51,026 nucleotides of DNA. Origin: Branchiostoma floridae. Taxonomy: Eukaryota; Chordata; Leptocardii; Amphioxiformes; Branchiostomatidae. Made by a program: the position numbers and the translations under genes. Positions 31,881 to 42,229 of this stretch are shown here, in pieces; position 1 is the stretch's first letter; the number at the start of each line of letters is the position of its first letter. The stretch spans positions 32,927,997-32,979,022 of the forward strand of contig NC_049982.1 in assembly GCF_000003815.2 (NCBI RefSeq). Reading direction: 5' to 3'. The notes below the pieces were generated by a model that did not search any database, had not been told where the DNA came from, and saw only the letters and a program-made list of their open reading frames with translations.

Positions 31881-32864
31881 CCTCACCTCACCTTAGTTCT
31901 GACAACCTTCTGGCAAACATTATCCCAACAACATCTGCTGCTACTTCAACTAATCAAGCACTTATTACACCAGCCATTTGTTGTTGATAAAACCCATTCT
32001 TCAGATATTCTCCACAAGCAAGATAATATCGTTAAGTTTAGGGTGCCTCCAGGACTTGTCCCTCTGTCCGTCCTAGGACGGAAATTTGCTTGTTGGGACG
32101 AAAAAAATATCATTTAATCAAGTAAATCTATTTTCATGAGCTTTAAATAAAATGACACGCTTTACATGGTAAGCAAGTACATTTAAACAATGATTGAGAA
32201 GGAAAAAAGTTTAAAGCTGGTGAGAGACCTTTACAGACAAGACTCAATAAGGAACAAGCTGCTGTATTACATGTATGTGTAAATATATATTGTCTATAGA
32301 TAATAGAATAGACAGACTTGACTTTAAAAGATATGAGAAGTGCTTTGAACAGTGTTCACAGACAAGCAACTCAAAATCCCAGTTTAAGCCATACCAATTC
32401 AATTTCTTGGTTCTCGTATAAGTCGTATCTTACACTTAATTGTTCTTACACCTATTTCATTTGTTGCTTCTCTGATTCGGCTGTCCACTTTTTTTTTAAT
32501 CTAAAAAAAAAATTAACAAATAATATCCTGAGAAAAAATAATACACACTTTGCTAGCATAAACCTGTAAACACTACCATTCAGAGCTACATACACATAAT
32601 TTCAATCTGAAAAAAATGCCTTTTATTCAGAACATTAGTAACAAATCAGAGGAAGGGTTCATTGTATAAAATGTGCCATTTAACTCCTCAGGCTGTTGTT
32701 TTTTGTGTTATTTAAGCCGTATATCTTCACCCCGACCTTTTGAAAAAATTTATTTCTTTTTTTTTTACCTGTCGGCAAAATTTGGTGTGGCCTAATGGAT
32801 CTTTTTCTTTTTTGCAGGTTTTTGATGATTTAGAAAAAGAAAGAAACAGGCGACTGGAATTATG

Positions 32865-33340
32865 TCCCCAGGAGGGCATTTTTCCTTTGAGGATATCCTA
32901 TCAGTTTTTTTCAATGTATCCCTTGTTCAGGACATGATGTGGTCTTGACATTTAAGTGGCAGATAGCTTTAGACGTCAGGACAAAGTGGGGCAGGTTTGA
33001 GCCCCCTAATGTTTAATTTTAGAACTGCAGGGATATGTTTGTCAAAAAATTCCGAGGATAGCAGAAGACAGGAAAGCCAGATTTCTATCATTTTAGGCAT
33101 GCAGGTGGCTTAGGCAGAGATGTACACAATGATGTACATAACATGTTATGAATGTTATGTCTTCAATAAATGTAACACATAATTCATGACAGGTGGAATA
33201 TAAACAGATATCAAACTTGCAAATGAAGGACTGCTTTGCATAATCAATGCAAAATAAATGGTGGGAAAATTATACTTCTGACATGTGTAAGTTTGTCAAG
33301 GATAAATACCAGCATGCATAGATTATGTAAATGTATTATC
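32865..33340. repeat. Dispersed repeat, paralogue of 42655-43130
   Basis: Shared blocks in order: TTCAATGTATC, GGACATGAT, GGCAGATAGCTTT, GACAAA.TGG, TTTGTCAA, CATGCAGGT.GCTTA, TATGACAGGTGGAA and CTTTGCATAAT. No ORF. The class was not identified. Confidence 0.65.
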
Positions 33341-34041
33341 ATTTGCATAAAAGCTACAAAAGTTCTAAATATTTAATGGAGGTATAAGGTTAACGAACTC
33401 TAAAATCCAAGAACAAAAACCTCACATTCGCATGGTATTTGGAGTCCTCTACAAAAAAACATTCACAAGTTGCTACTCGTGGTGTTTTACTTGAAAGTGG
33501 GCACAACACACGTACACGGAAATCACCATGGCATGAATGAATGCATGAATAGAGCCGCTCCTTCCACAGCAGTAACACTACACAGCTGTGAGGTTGGGAA
33601 GAGAAGCGGCTGTACATACACACAAAAGTCCGTTTCATCTATCGATTTTCTTCTAACCTGCTTATCAAAAACCACAATGTCGAGCCTAGCGTTAAATCCG
33701 TATTTTAGTTCAAGCAACTTTGGTAACGCAAAAAAAAGTTGTTTCCTTCGGCACATTTTTTTTCAATTTTTGAGAAACAACATCACACACAGTCACACAA
33801 AGCCGATGTCAGCTCCTAACATTTCCCCAATTTGTTTCTAGACTGCAGTTCCTTTGAAGGAGCGAACTGCCAGACCTAGACTACACAATGTTAATCTAAA
33901 GCACAGGTTGAAGGACAATAATTTGCGAGAAGCCGGCAAGCCCAGTCCGTCAAACATGTTGTCCTATCCCAAACATAGCGGCCCGTATTATAACGGTATA
34001 GGCGTGCCCACACACAATGTGCCCAATATAAGTGGTCTTAC

Positions 34042-34116
34042 GTCGTGTGGATCCCGTTTTTGGCCCAGGTGATCTTGACCATGTTGCCCATCAGGTGCCA
34101 CACCTGCAGTATTCAT
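34042..34116 (-). CDS. GNE: Candidate first coding exon of the long GNE isoform
   Basis: On the minus strand an ATG at 34116 opens 25 codons (MNTAGVAPDGQHGQDHLGQK and RDPHD), ending at a good donor (CACGAC^GTAAGA). It ends in phase 0, and the GNE exon at 24894 begins in phase 0. The join would therefore read [14 protein letters not shown] and give a 776-residue protein. Vertebrate GNE also has a 5' exon giving an N-terminal extension. A CCAAT box lies about 105 bp upstream in a locally GC-richer patch. The 9-kb intron and the lack of direct homology keep this tentative. Confidence 0.4.
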
Positions 34117-34220
34117 CTTCTACCTAGAATAACTGAAACGTGGAAGAAAATTCGAACACATACCTGATCACGATCGGGCCGACACGTTCCCAGCTGGTAG
34201 CGCAGGCGCGGGCTCACGGA

Positions 34221-34230
34221 CCAATCAGCG
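34221..34230 (-). promoter_or_regulatory. CCAAT box, putative GNE promoter
   Basis: CCAATCAGCG on the plus strand (ATTGG in the sense of the gene) lies 105 bp upstream of the candidate GNE ATG at 34116. The decamer equals the ones at 87, 711 and 6079. Assignment to GNE depends on the first exon being real. Confidence 0.35.
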
Positions 34231-34771
34231 ACAAGATTACATCTGACGGTCTGAGTGTGGGCATATTCAAATTCAACTCCTGTTTCACATCATCTTGCAC
34301 AAAGTTGGCCCCTAGAGTCACAATTTTTAGGAAATGAATGGAACACTTCTTCTTTCTTACTGCCTAGCCTCTAAATTGAGAGATTATTGGCAGACTACGC
34401 ATGAGTTAATCTTATCTGATTTCTTGTTAATTGTTTGTGTGGGTGTTTTTGTTTGTGCGTGCATGAATGCATTTATTTCGTCCTCAAAGGACTGCGCTGT
34501 TTGGGGCTCCTCTACCACTGTTACTGTACGGTGTGCATTTTGGTGGTGCAGTTTCGGCATATTCTGCCATTTGCATTATTTGTACCTTATACAAATACCA
34601 TCATAACAAATGATTCATAGCAAGACTTTTAGAAAATGACAAAGCAACCAATGTAGGAAAGTGCAAGGAGTCTCATATAACCTCCTTGGAAGGGGTACGC
34701 ATATTAAGATTTTTTTGGTGGGGGGTGAAGTTGAACCAAGCAACTGATTTTAGCCAGTCACCTTTCAAACA

Positions 34772-34828
34772 GGAAATCCTTGTTTGATTTGCGTCACAAA
34801 TTGTGACGCAAATCAAACAAGGATTTCC
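34772..34828. repeat. Perfect 57-bp palindrome
   Basis: Two 28-bp arms (GGAAATCCTTGTTTGATTTG... and its exact reverse complement) surround a single central A at 34800. Such a near-gapless perfect palindrome can extrude as a cruciform or fold as an RNA hairpin. No TA or other target duplication was identified. It could be a foldback MITE or a small-RNA precursor. Confidence 0.9.
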
Positions 34829-35339
34829 ACACACAAAACACTGCCGTCACCTTGCTCAACCAATCCTGGGTACTCCAGTAAGTATTGCATCACCTGGACC
34901 CTGTCATGATCTCTTGTTCATGGGAAAGTGTTCAAGTTTGGACCATTGATTGGGAGTCAATGTTTCTGTACTTCTCTTCCAGCCTTCGTCCAGCCTTTAG
35001 TTGTACCATGTGGTATTCCCATACACAAAGTGGTAAATATTACATTGTGCTGGGGCACTGGCAAAGATCTGTAACTTAATGCCTATCGATCAGTATACTA
35101 TAGATGACATTTCATACCCGGTATCTTTGCCTGTTATCTCTTTGAAAGGATGAACAGGACACAGGATCTGTAAACATGCTCGGTGAAACAATGCCTTGAT
35201 AAAAACATTATCAACTGTAGCAGCACCTTATAACCAGTTTTACCATCTTGAACTGTTACCATCATCTAACACAACTAACTTCAGTACATTTGCCTTGCAC
35301 TCTCTCAATTTAATGTATTGGTCAAGCCTCAAATATAGA

Positions 35340-35715
35340 ATTTTTCTTCTGTAATAAATCAAATTTGGACCAATTAGACAATAATTATATCAGCAGGCAT
35401 TTTGGGGCTTAATATACCAGTCCAAGAGAATAACATAGATGAAAAGAGTACAGTCATTTCTACCAAGTTTCTAGTCAAACTTACAGCGGAAGTAAGTGTT
35501 AACATGTAGATGAAGATTTTATGCCGGATATATACTCGATCATAGTATTCATACAGATACTTTTGTAACAAAATGGACCATTGTTTTGAGAATTCCCCTT
35601 TCACAAGATTTCAGAGAAAAGTAGGACCAGGTTTAGGTCCAGACCTGAACCTGACCTCCTGGACCTCAACTTAGCAGGGCTGTACCAGCATTATCAGGGT
35701 ACCGGTACCCACCCC
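35340..35715. mobile_element. GGACCT-rich hAT-like element, degraded
   Basis: Contains the family core (TTTGGACCAATTAGACAATA, ATATCAGCAGGCATTTTGGG, ACAAAATGGACCATTGTTTT) and ends GACCTCAACTTAGCAGG...GGTACCGGTACCCACCC. It resembles 26062-26588 and 41420-41847. The left terminus is not clear. Confidence 0.6.
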
Positions 35716-36794
35716 AAATCAGCATACACATAAACATACCATACTCCTATTATCAACACATATATAGAACATGTTGCAAAATTATTCAACATTTATTTTT
35801 CACATGAGAAAATTACCTTGTTTCATTCAAGGCTAATTTGTACTTTAGGGAAATATCATCTACAATGTCAAGTCAATTACTGTGAACATTGCATGAAACA
35901 ATTTTCGCAACTTGTTCAGAATTATTGACATCAAAGACAAAGTAATTTGTCAGCTCCCATGCAACTATATATAACATAATCACACAGAAATCACACATAA
36001 TATCAAGAAAGTTACACTGCTTACTATAGGTTTCTAGCTAGTGTTTTCATAAACTGATCATAAATGGAAAACAGGTGTAAAAGAAATTGTTATTTGTGGG
36101 CTACGAGCCTTCATCAGAAATAGGAAATTAAAACAAAAATTACTCTGAATTCTACTTATGACCAGGTACCAGTTAATCATAACACTAGGAAATAACCCAG
36201 GCAGTGTAGCATTCTTTATGTAGAATATGGTCACATGAACTTTGATACAGACAAGTATGTATTTGATGTGGATTGCTGTTGACCGATTTTCTGGATATGG
36301 TCTTTTCTCAGTAAGAATGCAAATGTGGCATTCATTGGCACAAAGTCACAGACACAGATACAATGGATATAGGTTACCCCGCGGAAAAGTCAACTAGCGT
36401 TAAGTGTTAAATGATATGTGTTTGTATATCTAAATGGTATAATCTGCATGTTACATTTTGTCTGTCCCCTCATGACCACAATGAAAACAGCACATGCTGA
36501 TTTGGACTTTTTCTTGAAACTGACCTTGAAACTTATTATCTTACTTTGTGCAGAATTTATTGCACTTATTGGCGCCAATTGCAATTTTTTTTGGCAATTT
36601 AAAAAAAAAAAAAAAATTTCTGAACAAAAATCAAAATGCTGATTGGGTCTTTTGCAAGCAGGCTTGAAACATGTGATAATGTACTTATATGGACAAACAA
36701 TTTCGAATTAGAATCTAGAGAAACCAAACAGTATACATACAAGGATTCTGTACATTTCTATTCCAACAGCATTACTTTGTAAGTGAGCATTACT

Positions 36795-37003
36795 TTTCCT
36801 TTCATTGTATAAAATTGATTTTGTAGATATATATAAAAGACTTGTGCAACTTGTGCTCAGCCTATTGTGAAATATGAAATATCTGTCACATCTGTTGTAA
36901 GGCCCTTTCCTTTCATTGTTTAAAATTGATTTTAAAGACTTGTGCAACTTGTGCTCACCCTATTGTGAAATATAAAATATCTGTCACATCTGTTGTAAGG
37001 CCC
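36795..37003. repeat. Direct tandem duplication of about 100-110 bp
   Basis: CCTTTCATTGTATAAAATTG, GACTTGTGCAACTTGTGCTC, TATTGTGAAATATGAAATAT and ATCTGTTGTAAGGCCC occur in two adjacent copies (about 36797-36905 and 36908-37003). Small differences and a short deletion distinguish the second. Confidence 0.85.
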
Positions 37004-37229
37004 AATCTAGACACAGTTTTTCCCGACATCTGCGGAGATGTTGGGAGGGATCTAGACCGTAGGGGGTGGGACACCCATGGTACTTGGATTGCAGTCATTA
37101 AACACATCGTGCGATTTTCAAAATGGCGGCAGAACGGTCAGCTTATGACTTTTCAGATTATGTTCTCTCTGCATCTCACTAACATGTTTTTAAACATGAG
37201 AATATCAGGAATGACAACACTGGCCAACT

Positions 37230-37361
37230 ATGTCAACTATCGACCCTGCTTTCGTCTTCGCTGCCCTCATCATGGCGCAGGTGGCGAGTCGCTCCGCCAC
37301 TCGATCTTGCATCATGCAAGGAGTCCTGAGTCCGTTTGAGAGCAACACAACTTGTCCTTGA
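37230..37361 (+). CDS. Candidate short ORF / first exon, unknown
   Basis: ATG at 37230 opens 43 codons beginning MSTIDPAFVFAALIMAQ, a hydrophobic start, in a GC-rich patch between SPATA24 and the GNE promoter. A possible donor (GCGCAG^GTGGCG) follows the 17th codon. Another ATG with good context (AAAATGGCGGCAGAACGG, 37131) opens a 19-codon frame just upstream. No homology was recognised. It may be a first exon, a peptide or chance. Confidence 0.2.
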   Translation: MSTIDPAFVFAALIMAQVASRSATRSCIMQGVLSPFESNTTCP

Positions 37362-37857
37362 CACACTGAGTTAAGCAGAGTAGTACCACTGTACAGTACA
37401 GTAGTAGTAACTGCTGCAGCTATATAGCCTAATGAGCCCACGTTATATGCTAATGAGCCCTCCCGAAGTCGGGACGCATCTACACGCGTGCAGAAGTTGT
37501 CAGGGACCCCTGCTAAGCTATCGGGCGAATACTTCGGACCTTTCGGGAGAAATTTTGCACATCTCTATCTCCCCCCACACACCTTGTTAGACAAATACCA
37601 AGACAGATCAACAATTGGAGTTTGGATGTTGACAAAAAATAATAATCTAAAAATCATGGCATTACCATCAGCATGAACCCAATCAATCATGTCTGGTTTT
37701 CAGGCCTCAATCTATATGAGCGATCGCGATGATGTCGCAGTGACGCAGTGGTAGGCAAAATATAGGTATTTGGTAAAGATTGATTTACATACCGGATGTA
37801 AACAACAACAGTGATTGCTCGTATATACATGTATTATCAAATTCCATTGACCTTGAT

Positions 37858-38010
37858 CTAAAGTTCGTCATCAAAGTCTATTTTTGTAAGTCCCTTCTTT
37901 CCAGTTTTCCCAGCTCTCCTCCTCCCCTGCCCAGAATCCTCCAGTAGTCTGGAGATGTAGGCATCTTGTTGTTGCTGTATCTCTAGGTCCTTCATCTGAG
38001 CCTTGTGTGC
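37858..38010 (-). CDS. SPATA24: SPATA24 terminal exon
   Basis: Starts after TTGCATTCAG and encodes AHKAQMKDLEIQQQQDAYIS, RLLEDSGQGRRRAGKTGKKG and LTKIDFDDEL, with stop TAG at 37860-37858. Confidence 0.88.
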   Translation of the reverse strand, partial: AHKAQMKDLEIQQQQDAYISRLLEDSGQGRRRAGKTGKKGLTKIDFDDEL

Positions 38011-41000
38011 CTGAATGCAAAAAAATAGAACAATGATGTTAGACAGCTGTTTCTGTCTGGCTTGAGTGTTGGTTCTTGTTTACTTCATGTCCTATATTCA
38101 ATATTCAAAGATGAATACTCCCTCAATCATTCTGTTACGGTAACAGCGCATTGTTGGATGTCCTTTTTTTCGTGGGCACCTTCAACTTTGTCTCTGTCCA
38201 TCCAAAATATTTTTGTCAGAGCATCAACATTGGCTCCACACGTCTTTAAAAAGTGTTTTATTTGTGCAATATATATGTGTTGTGTATTTCCAGTTCTTAC
38301 GCCCCTAGATTCTGCAGCTTTGGATACTCCTTCCACTGTAACCTATAAAGACTAGTCTGGCCTCAGAATGTTGGCACAGTCTGGGCTAGAGTTTAAGTGG
38401 TCTAAATTAAAGAACCAAAGCCACTTCACCTCAAGTTCTTTTAAGGTACATATTGTAGAATTTTGGCAGCAAAACTTCATGAACATTCTGAATCTTTAAA
38501 AATACTCAATTAAGATTGATACTTGGTACTTATTTTAAACATATTTGCTTCATTTTTCTGCTCCACTTTTCAAAAAGCCTGTTCTTGTGATATTTTGTTT
38601 CCAGGTTCTTATTAGACACCACTTTGCCCTTGGTCATACCGTCACCTGTTTCTGTTTGGTGAGTCTCTGTTTGAGGTCGTTGATCCGTAGGTCTTTCACA
38701 TTCAGGATGTCTTCTTGTAGCTCACACTGTGCCACTACCTCTGTAAAATAAACAACAACATTCAACCCCCAGCATCAGTGGTCTAATGTGTGACTGTGGG
38801 TGCACTGGTGGACCCATATATCTGTGTAAGATAAGATAAGATAAATTTTTCAACCCCAGTGATGAACCAGGATGAGGGGGGATACAAGTTTAGCCGCATT
38901 TGGGATTGTTTTCTCACCACAAAAGTGCCACCTGCATCACCTACATATAGCGGTGAGAAGCAGAACTCCAGTTAGAAGCTCTGACGAAGGTGTCTGAGAG
39001 ACATCGAAACGTAAGCAATGTAAGTACCTGCTGGTTGGGTAAAAAAGAATTCTCCTATATAGTACAGTCAAGTCAAAGGTACCATTCACTACACATCTGT
39101 ACCTTTGTCAAGAAAGCTATGTTTTCAGTGTGTTTGTCTGCCTGTCAACAGTATAACACGAGAAGCTATTGATGGATCATGATGATATTCTGCTTACCTG
39201 TACCTGGTAACTGCTCACCTGAACACTTGTCCTTCAACTGGCTGGCCTGTTGTGATTCTCTTTGTGCTTTATTTTTCATCAGGCCCAACCTGAAAATAAA
39301 ATTTTGTGAATAATTTTATATATTTCATTCATCCAAGAAAAGGACGACCATGTCGAGTGACATCATTTTCTTTTGTAAAAACTATGGAAACTTTGATTCT
39401 TTGAGAGTAGAGGTTTACACTTTACGTATTTTTTTCCAGTTTCTATTATTAGATCTAATCTGTATCTTAAGATTCTTATCTGAAAAGATTCTTAGGATTC
39501 TTATCATCACGCACTTTAGTCTGACCCAAAAGTGGTCTTGTTGCATAAACAATATTCTGTACTTAAAAAGTTGCACAACTTACGCATTTTCAAAAGCAGC
39601 CTTCTCCCTTTCAAGCTGCTTGCTGAGGACATCTATCTCTCCCAGTGCAAACTGCAGCTTCTCTGATTCAGATGCCAGCTTTGCCTTTGTCTTTATGTGC
39701 TCCTCTCTCTCCAGCTACAAATAGATATGAAATTAATAAAACATACATTTTTGTTATGAACATTGACATCCCTGACCAACATTAATTAACTTGATGTTGT
39801 CTAAAGGCACCCAATGCCTTGAAATTCGAGTTTTCAAATCAAGTTTCAGGACCCTATTGCATATCAACCTTCATTGAGCAAAATTGCAACGTCACTCATT
39901 ACTTTAGGTGATGAAAATCATTGAAAATCTGAGTGCTGCCCACGCTGCTGGGACAGCCTTTCCTTCAAACTTTTGAAACCCACGCAAACATGACCATGAC
40001 CGATGAGTCCCAAATGCTTCCAGAGATAGTCACTTTATCAAATTGGGTTTCGATTTGCAAACACTTGTGAATCAGATTCAATGCGCTCTGTGCCCTCATG
40101 CCTTTGGAAATCACAGAAATTGCGGACGGGAAACCGTTACCGTCTCAATCCTGTGCTGATTCATTGTATATAGGGTACAATATATATAAAGGGGTCCATT
40201 TGCGGCTTGTTTGTACGTTCTTTATAAATGCCCAAAGTATGAAATAATGACATAAATGTGCTAGTATGGTGATGTAAATGTCAATATCGTACCAAATGTC
40301 TTATTCAGAATATTTCCAATAATAATGCAGAGGAAAGGAAAGAAAATAACTGGCACCCATTATCCAGTGGACAATGCAAATGTCTACCAGAAGTTCATCT
40401 GCAAATATGGCTGAATACACACACCAACCCCACATGCTTTAGCTGTAATCATAATTCATAAAGATATGGTGTGTGAGTGATATACATACTGTAGTACAAT
40501 TGCAGGATCACCATTCTCACCTGTAACTCCCTCTGCAAGGCTTCAAACTCTTCTTTATCCACCCATCCCTCTTTTGCTCTTAACTGTAACACAAACATTA
40601 CCACATTCACTCAAACATTTGCAGCCAACCTGACCCACTAGTACTGTTATTGTTACCTGAGCGATTCCTGTACTGTTATTGTTACCTGAGCGATTCCTGT
40701 ACTTAAAGTCCCACTTAGACAGTGACTTATTGACCAAAAAAAGCCCTGGAAAAATTATTATGCACACTGTGAAAATTCCAAGGTATGAATTGTATGGTAA
40801 TAATACTAATATAATGAGTCAGCTTTAATTTTTAACCCTATGATTTAGATTGTGAAGGCCAGTTGGTATACAATTGACCACACTACCTGACTAGCTCATA
40901 TGATTACATTAGAAGCGGGTCCATATGGGGGTACAACCCGGCCCTGGGTTGTCTGCATTGGCTACCATCACATCGTCCACAAGGTTTGATGCCGGCTCGA

Positions 41001-41326
41001 AGATTTTTGTGGAGCCTTCGTTTTTATGTCTGCCGTCACCGTGATTATAGCATGGAATTCTGCGTCCTGATTGGCTGGATGAAGAGGAAGACTTTATGCA
41101 TATTTTTTATCGGTACCGCGGTCATAAAAATTATGTATTTTGGACAAGTTTTCTTGATGTCCACGAGCTAAACTGGCTGAATCTGAACCCTTGACAAATA
41201 CTACAGACTGCCCGGACTACTCACCTCATGTCTGAGTTTGTCTAGCTGATCTTGCTGAACTACAACCAAGTCTTGAAGCTGCCGATGTACCAAGACGTGA
41301 CTGCCAAGATGTGGAGTAGACGCCAT
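37858..41326 (-). CDS. SPATA24: SPATA24-like coiled-coil protein, complete 6-exon gene
   Basis: SPATA24 (TIPT) is a coiled-coil, TBP/TRF2-interacting protein linked to spermatogenesis in mammals. Exons (minus): 41326-41225, 40583-40521, 39714-39584, 39289-39219 (or to 39204 or 39198), 38740-38646, 38010-37858. All introns are GT-AG and in phase, giving 204 residues; human has 205. Recognition rests on SEKLQFALGEIDVLSKQLER-EKAAFENA, nearly identical to the family core, plus VDKEEFEALQREL and QEDILNVKDLRINDLKQRL. The protein is heptad-rich and lysine/glutamate-rich, with a basic C-terminal stretch (GRRRAGKTGKKG) and an acidic end (DFDDEL). The ATG at 41326 is in good context (AAAATGG), with a CCAAT box 40 bp upstream. 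A hAT MITE lies about 94 bp upstream of the ATG. Confidence 0.92.
38646..38740 (-). CDS. SPATA24: SPATA24 exon 5
   Basis: Encodes EVVAQCELQEDILNVKDLRI and NDLKQRLTKQKQ, bounded by ATTTTACAG and AAACAG^GTGACG. It matches the vertebrate QEDILNGKENEIKELQQ. Confidence 0.9.
38981..39010 (+). ncRNA. Hammerhead-ribozyme-like core in a SPATA24 intron
   Basis: CTGACGA, then GGTGTCT-GAG-AGACATC (7 bp with one G-T pair), then GAAAC. This is the hammerhead order CUGANGA - stem II - GAAAC. It lies antisense to SPATA24, between exons 4 and 5. Probably the end of a Penelope-like element. Stems I and III not confirmed. Confidence 0.4.
39198..39289 (-). CDS. SPATA24: SPATA24 exon 4 with three tandem in-frame donors
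   Basis: Encodes ALGLMKNKAQRESQQASQL and KDKCS. Three donor-like sites follow in one frame: TCAG^GTGAGC (exon end 39219), CCAG^GTACAG (39204) and ACAG^GTAAGC (39198). Each leaves the same phase, so use of the later sites would add 5 or 7 residues (GEQLP, GEQLPGT). The 39219 site gives the same spacing as the human protein. Confidence 0.85.
39584..39714 (-). CDS. SPATA24: SPATA24 exon 3, conserved core
   Basis: Encodes LEREEHIKTKAKLASE, then SEKLQFALGEIDVLSKQLER and EKAAFENA. It is bounded by ATTTGTAG and AATGC^GTAAGT (phase 2). This is the diagnostic block of the family. Confidence 0.93.
40521..40583 (-). CDS. SPATA24: SPATA24 exon 2 (63 bp)
   Basis: Encodes LRAKEGWVDKEEFEALQREL plus Q, bounded by GTTACAG and CAG^GTGAGA. 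The KEEF block matches vertebrate SPATA24 (VSKEEFQAVEKKL). Confidence 0.88.
41225..41326 (-). CDS. SPATA24: SPATA24 exon 1
   Basis: Encodes MASTPHLGSHVLVHRQLQDL and VVVQQDQLDKLRHE, ending CATGAG^GTGAGT, phase 0. It matches the vertebrate N-terminus only in style (LRDVIESQEELIHQLR). Confidence 0.85.
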
Positions 41327-41365
41327 TTTGAATTCCCGCTGAAACCGCGCATGACGGAAAATCGA

Positions 41366-41375
41366 CCAATCAGTG
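41366..41375 (-). promoter_or_regulatory. CCAAT box of SPATA24
   Basis: CCAATCAGTG (plus strand) is 40 bp upstream of the SPATA24 ATG. It is one base from the CCAATCAGCG found at the putative GNE promoter. Confidence 0.45.
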
Positions 41376-41419
41376 GCCAGAACAAGGAAAACATTGTAAC
41401 TTGTTCAAGTTGTGAGGAA

Positions 41420-41847
41420 TAGGGCTGGGTATCGGTACAGCGTACCGGTACAAAACCGGTTTTTCTTATTGGACCGGTCCAGAAAAAACGGACCTGAAAA
41501 AATTAGGTGAACCGGATGTTGGACCGATTAAAGAATTAACAGATTATTTTATCAGGTATTTCCACGTTTGGGCGCTTGCAGGTGGAAGAAAATAACAAGA
41601 GTGAACTACAGTACAAAGTTTATAGCCATTTCTACCAAGCTTTACAGTCAATCGTACAGGTGCAGTTAGCGTTGTAGGATTGAAAACGCCAGTGCAAGTC
41701 TAATACTCCACCAAATAGATTTCTTTGCAGTGAAATTGACCATTGGTATGCGTCATACTGAATTAGGTTCAGGTCCGGACCTGGACCTGATCCTCTGGAC
41801 CTGAACCGGACCTGGACCTGAATTTTCTGTACCGGTACCCAGCCCTA
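41420..41847. mobile_element. hAT-type MITE with perfect 8-bp target-site duplication
   Basis: Ends TAGGGCTGGGTA / TACCCAGCCCTA are exact inverted repeats with further GGTACCG pairing inside. They are flanked by GTGAGGAA on both sides (41412-41419 and 41848-41855), the 8-bp duplication typical of hAT transposition. It carries GGACCTGG-rich sequence at its right end and no ORF. Relatives lie at 16345, 26062, 28730 and 35340. It sits about 94 bp upstream of the SPATA24 ATG, so it may be part of the promoter. Confidence 0.9.
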
Positions 41848-42229
41848 GTGAGGAATCTTTGACTTCTGCCTTTTATTTCTTTACATCCTAGAAAGAACAA
41901 TGAAAGAGATCCATTGCTTACCTCCTAGTACACGGTGACCCCTTTGAAATACTGGTAAATTGGTTAACAGTTAACGTTATAGGTCAACAGTGGAACTTCA
42001 AGCAGATGTTGGGTCGACGGCCTTGTGCGTTTGTATTTTTACGGCATTTTGGGTCTGCTTTTTACTCGGACTGTTAATTCATGCTTTGACCCCTGCGGTG
42101 ATACACAACGGTCCATACACAACATCCGAACCATTCCTCATGGTTAAAGTTGTAGCGCAATCATCATACTATTCATAGGACTAACGTTACACTACGACTT
42201 AATTACCTGCATGGAATATTCACGTTATA

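Noticed and set aside
37021-37330. Alternative reading of this patch as a minus-strand first exon (MMRAAKTKAGSIVDIVG)
   Set aside because: No donor or downstream exon found on that strand; weaker than the plus-strand alternative, which is itself only tentative.
41990-42178. 62-codon frame with a predicted membrane segment, divergent from SPATA24
   Set aside because: It starts with GTG and has no in-frame ATG at that position, no recognised homology and no splice evidence. In a eukaryote this is unlikely to be a real start.
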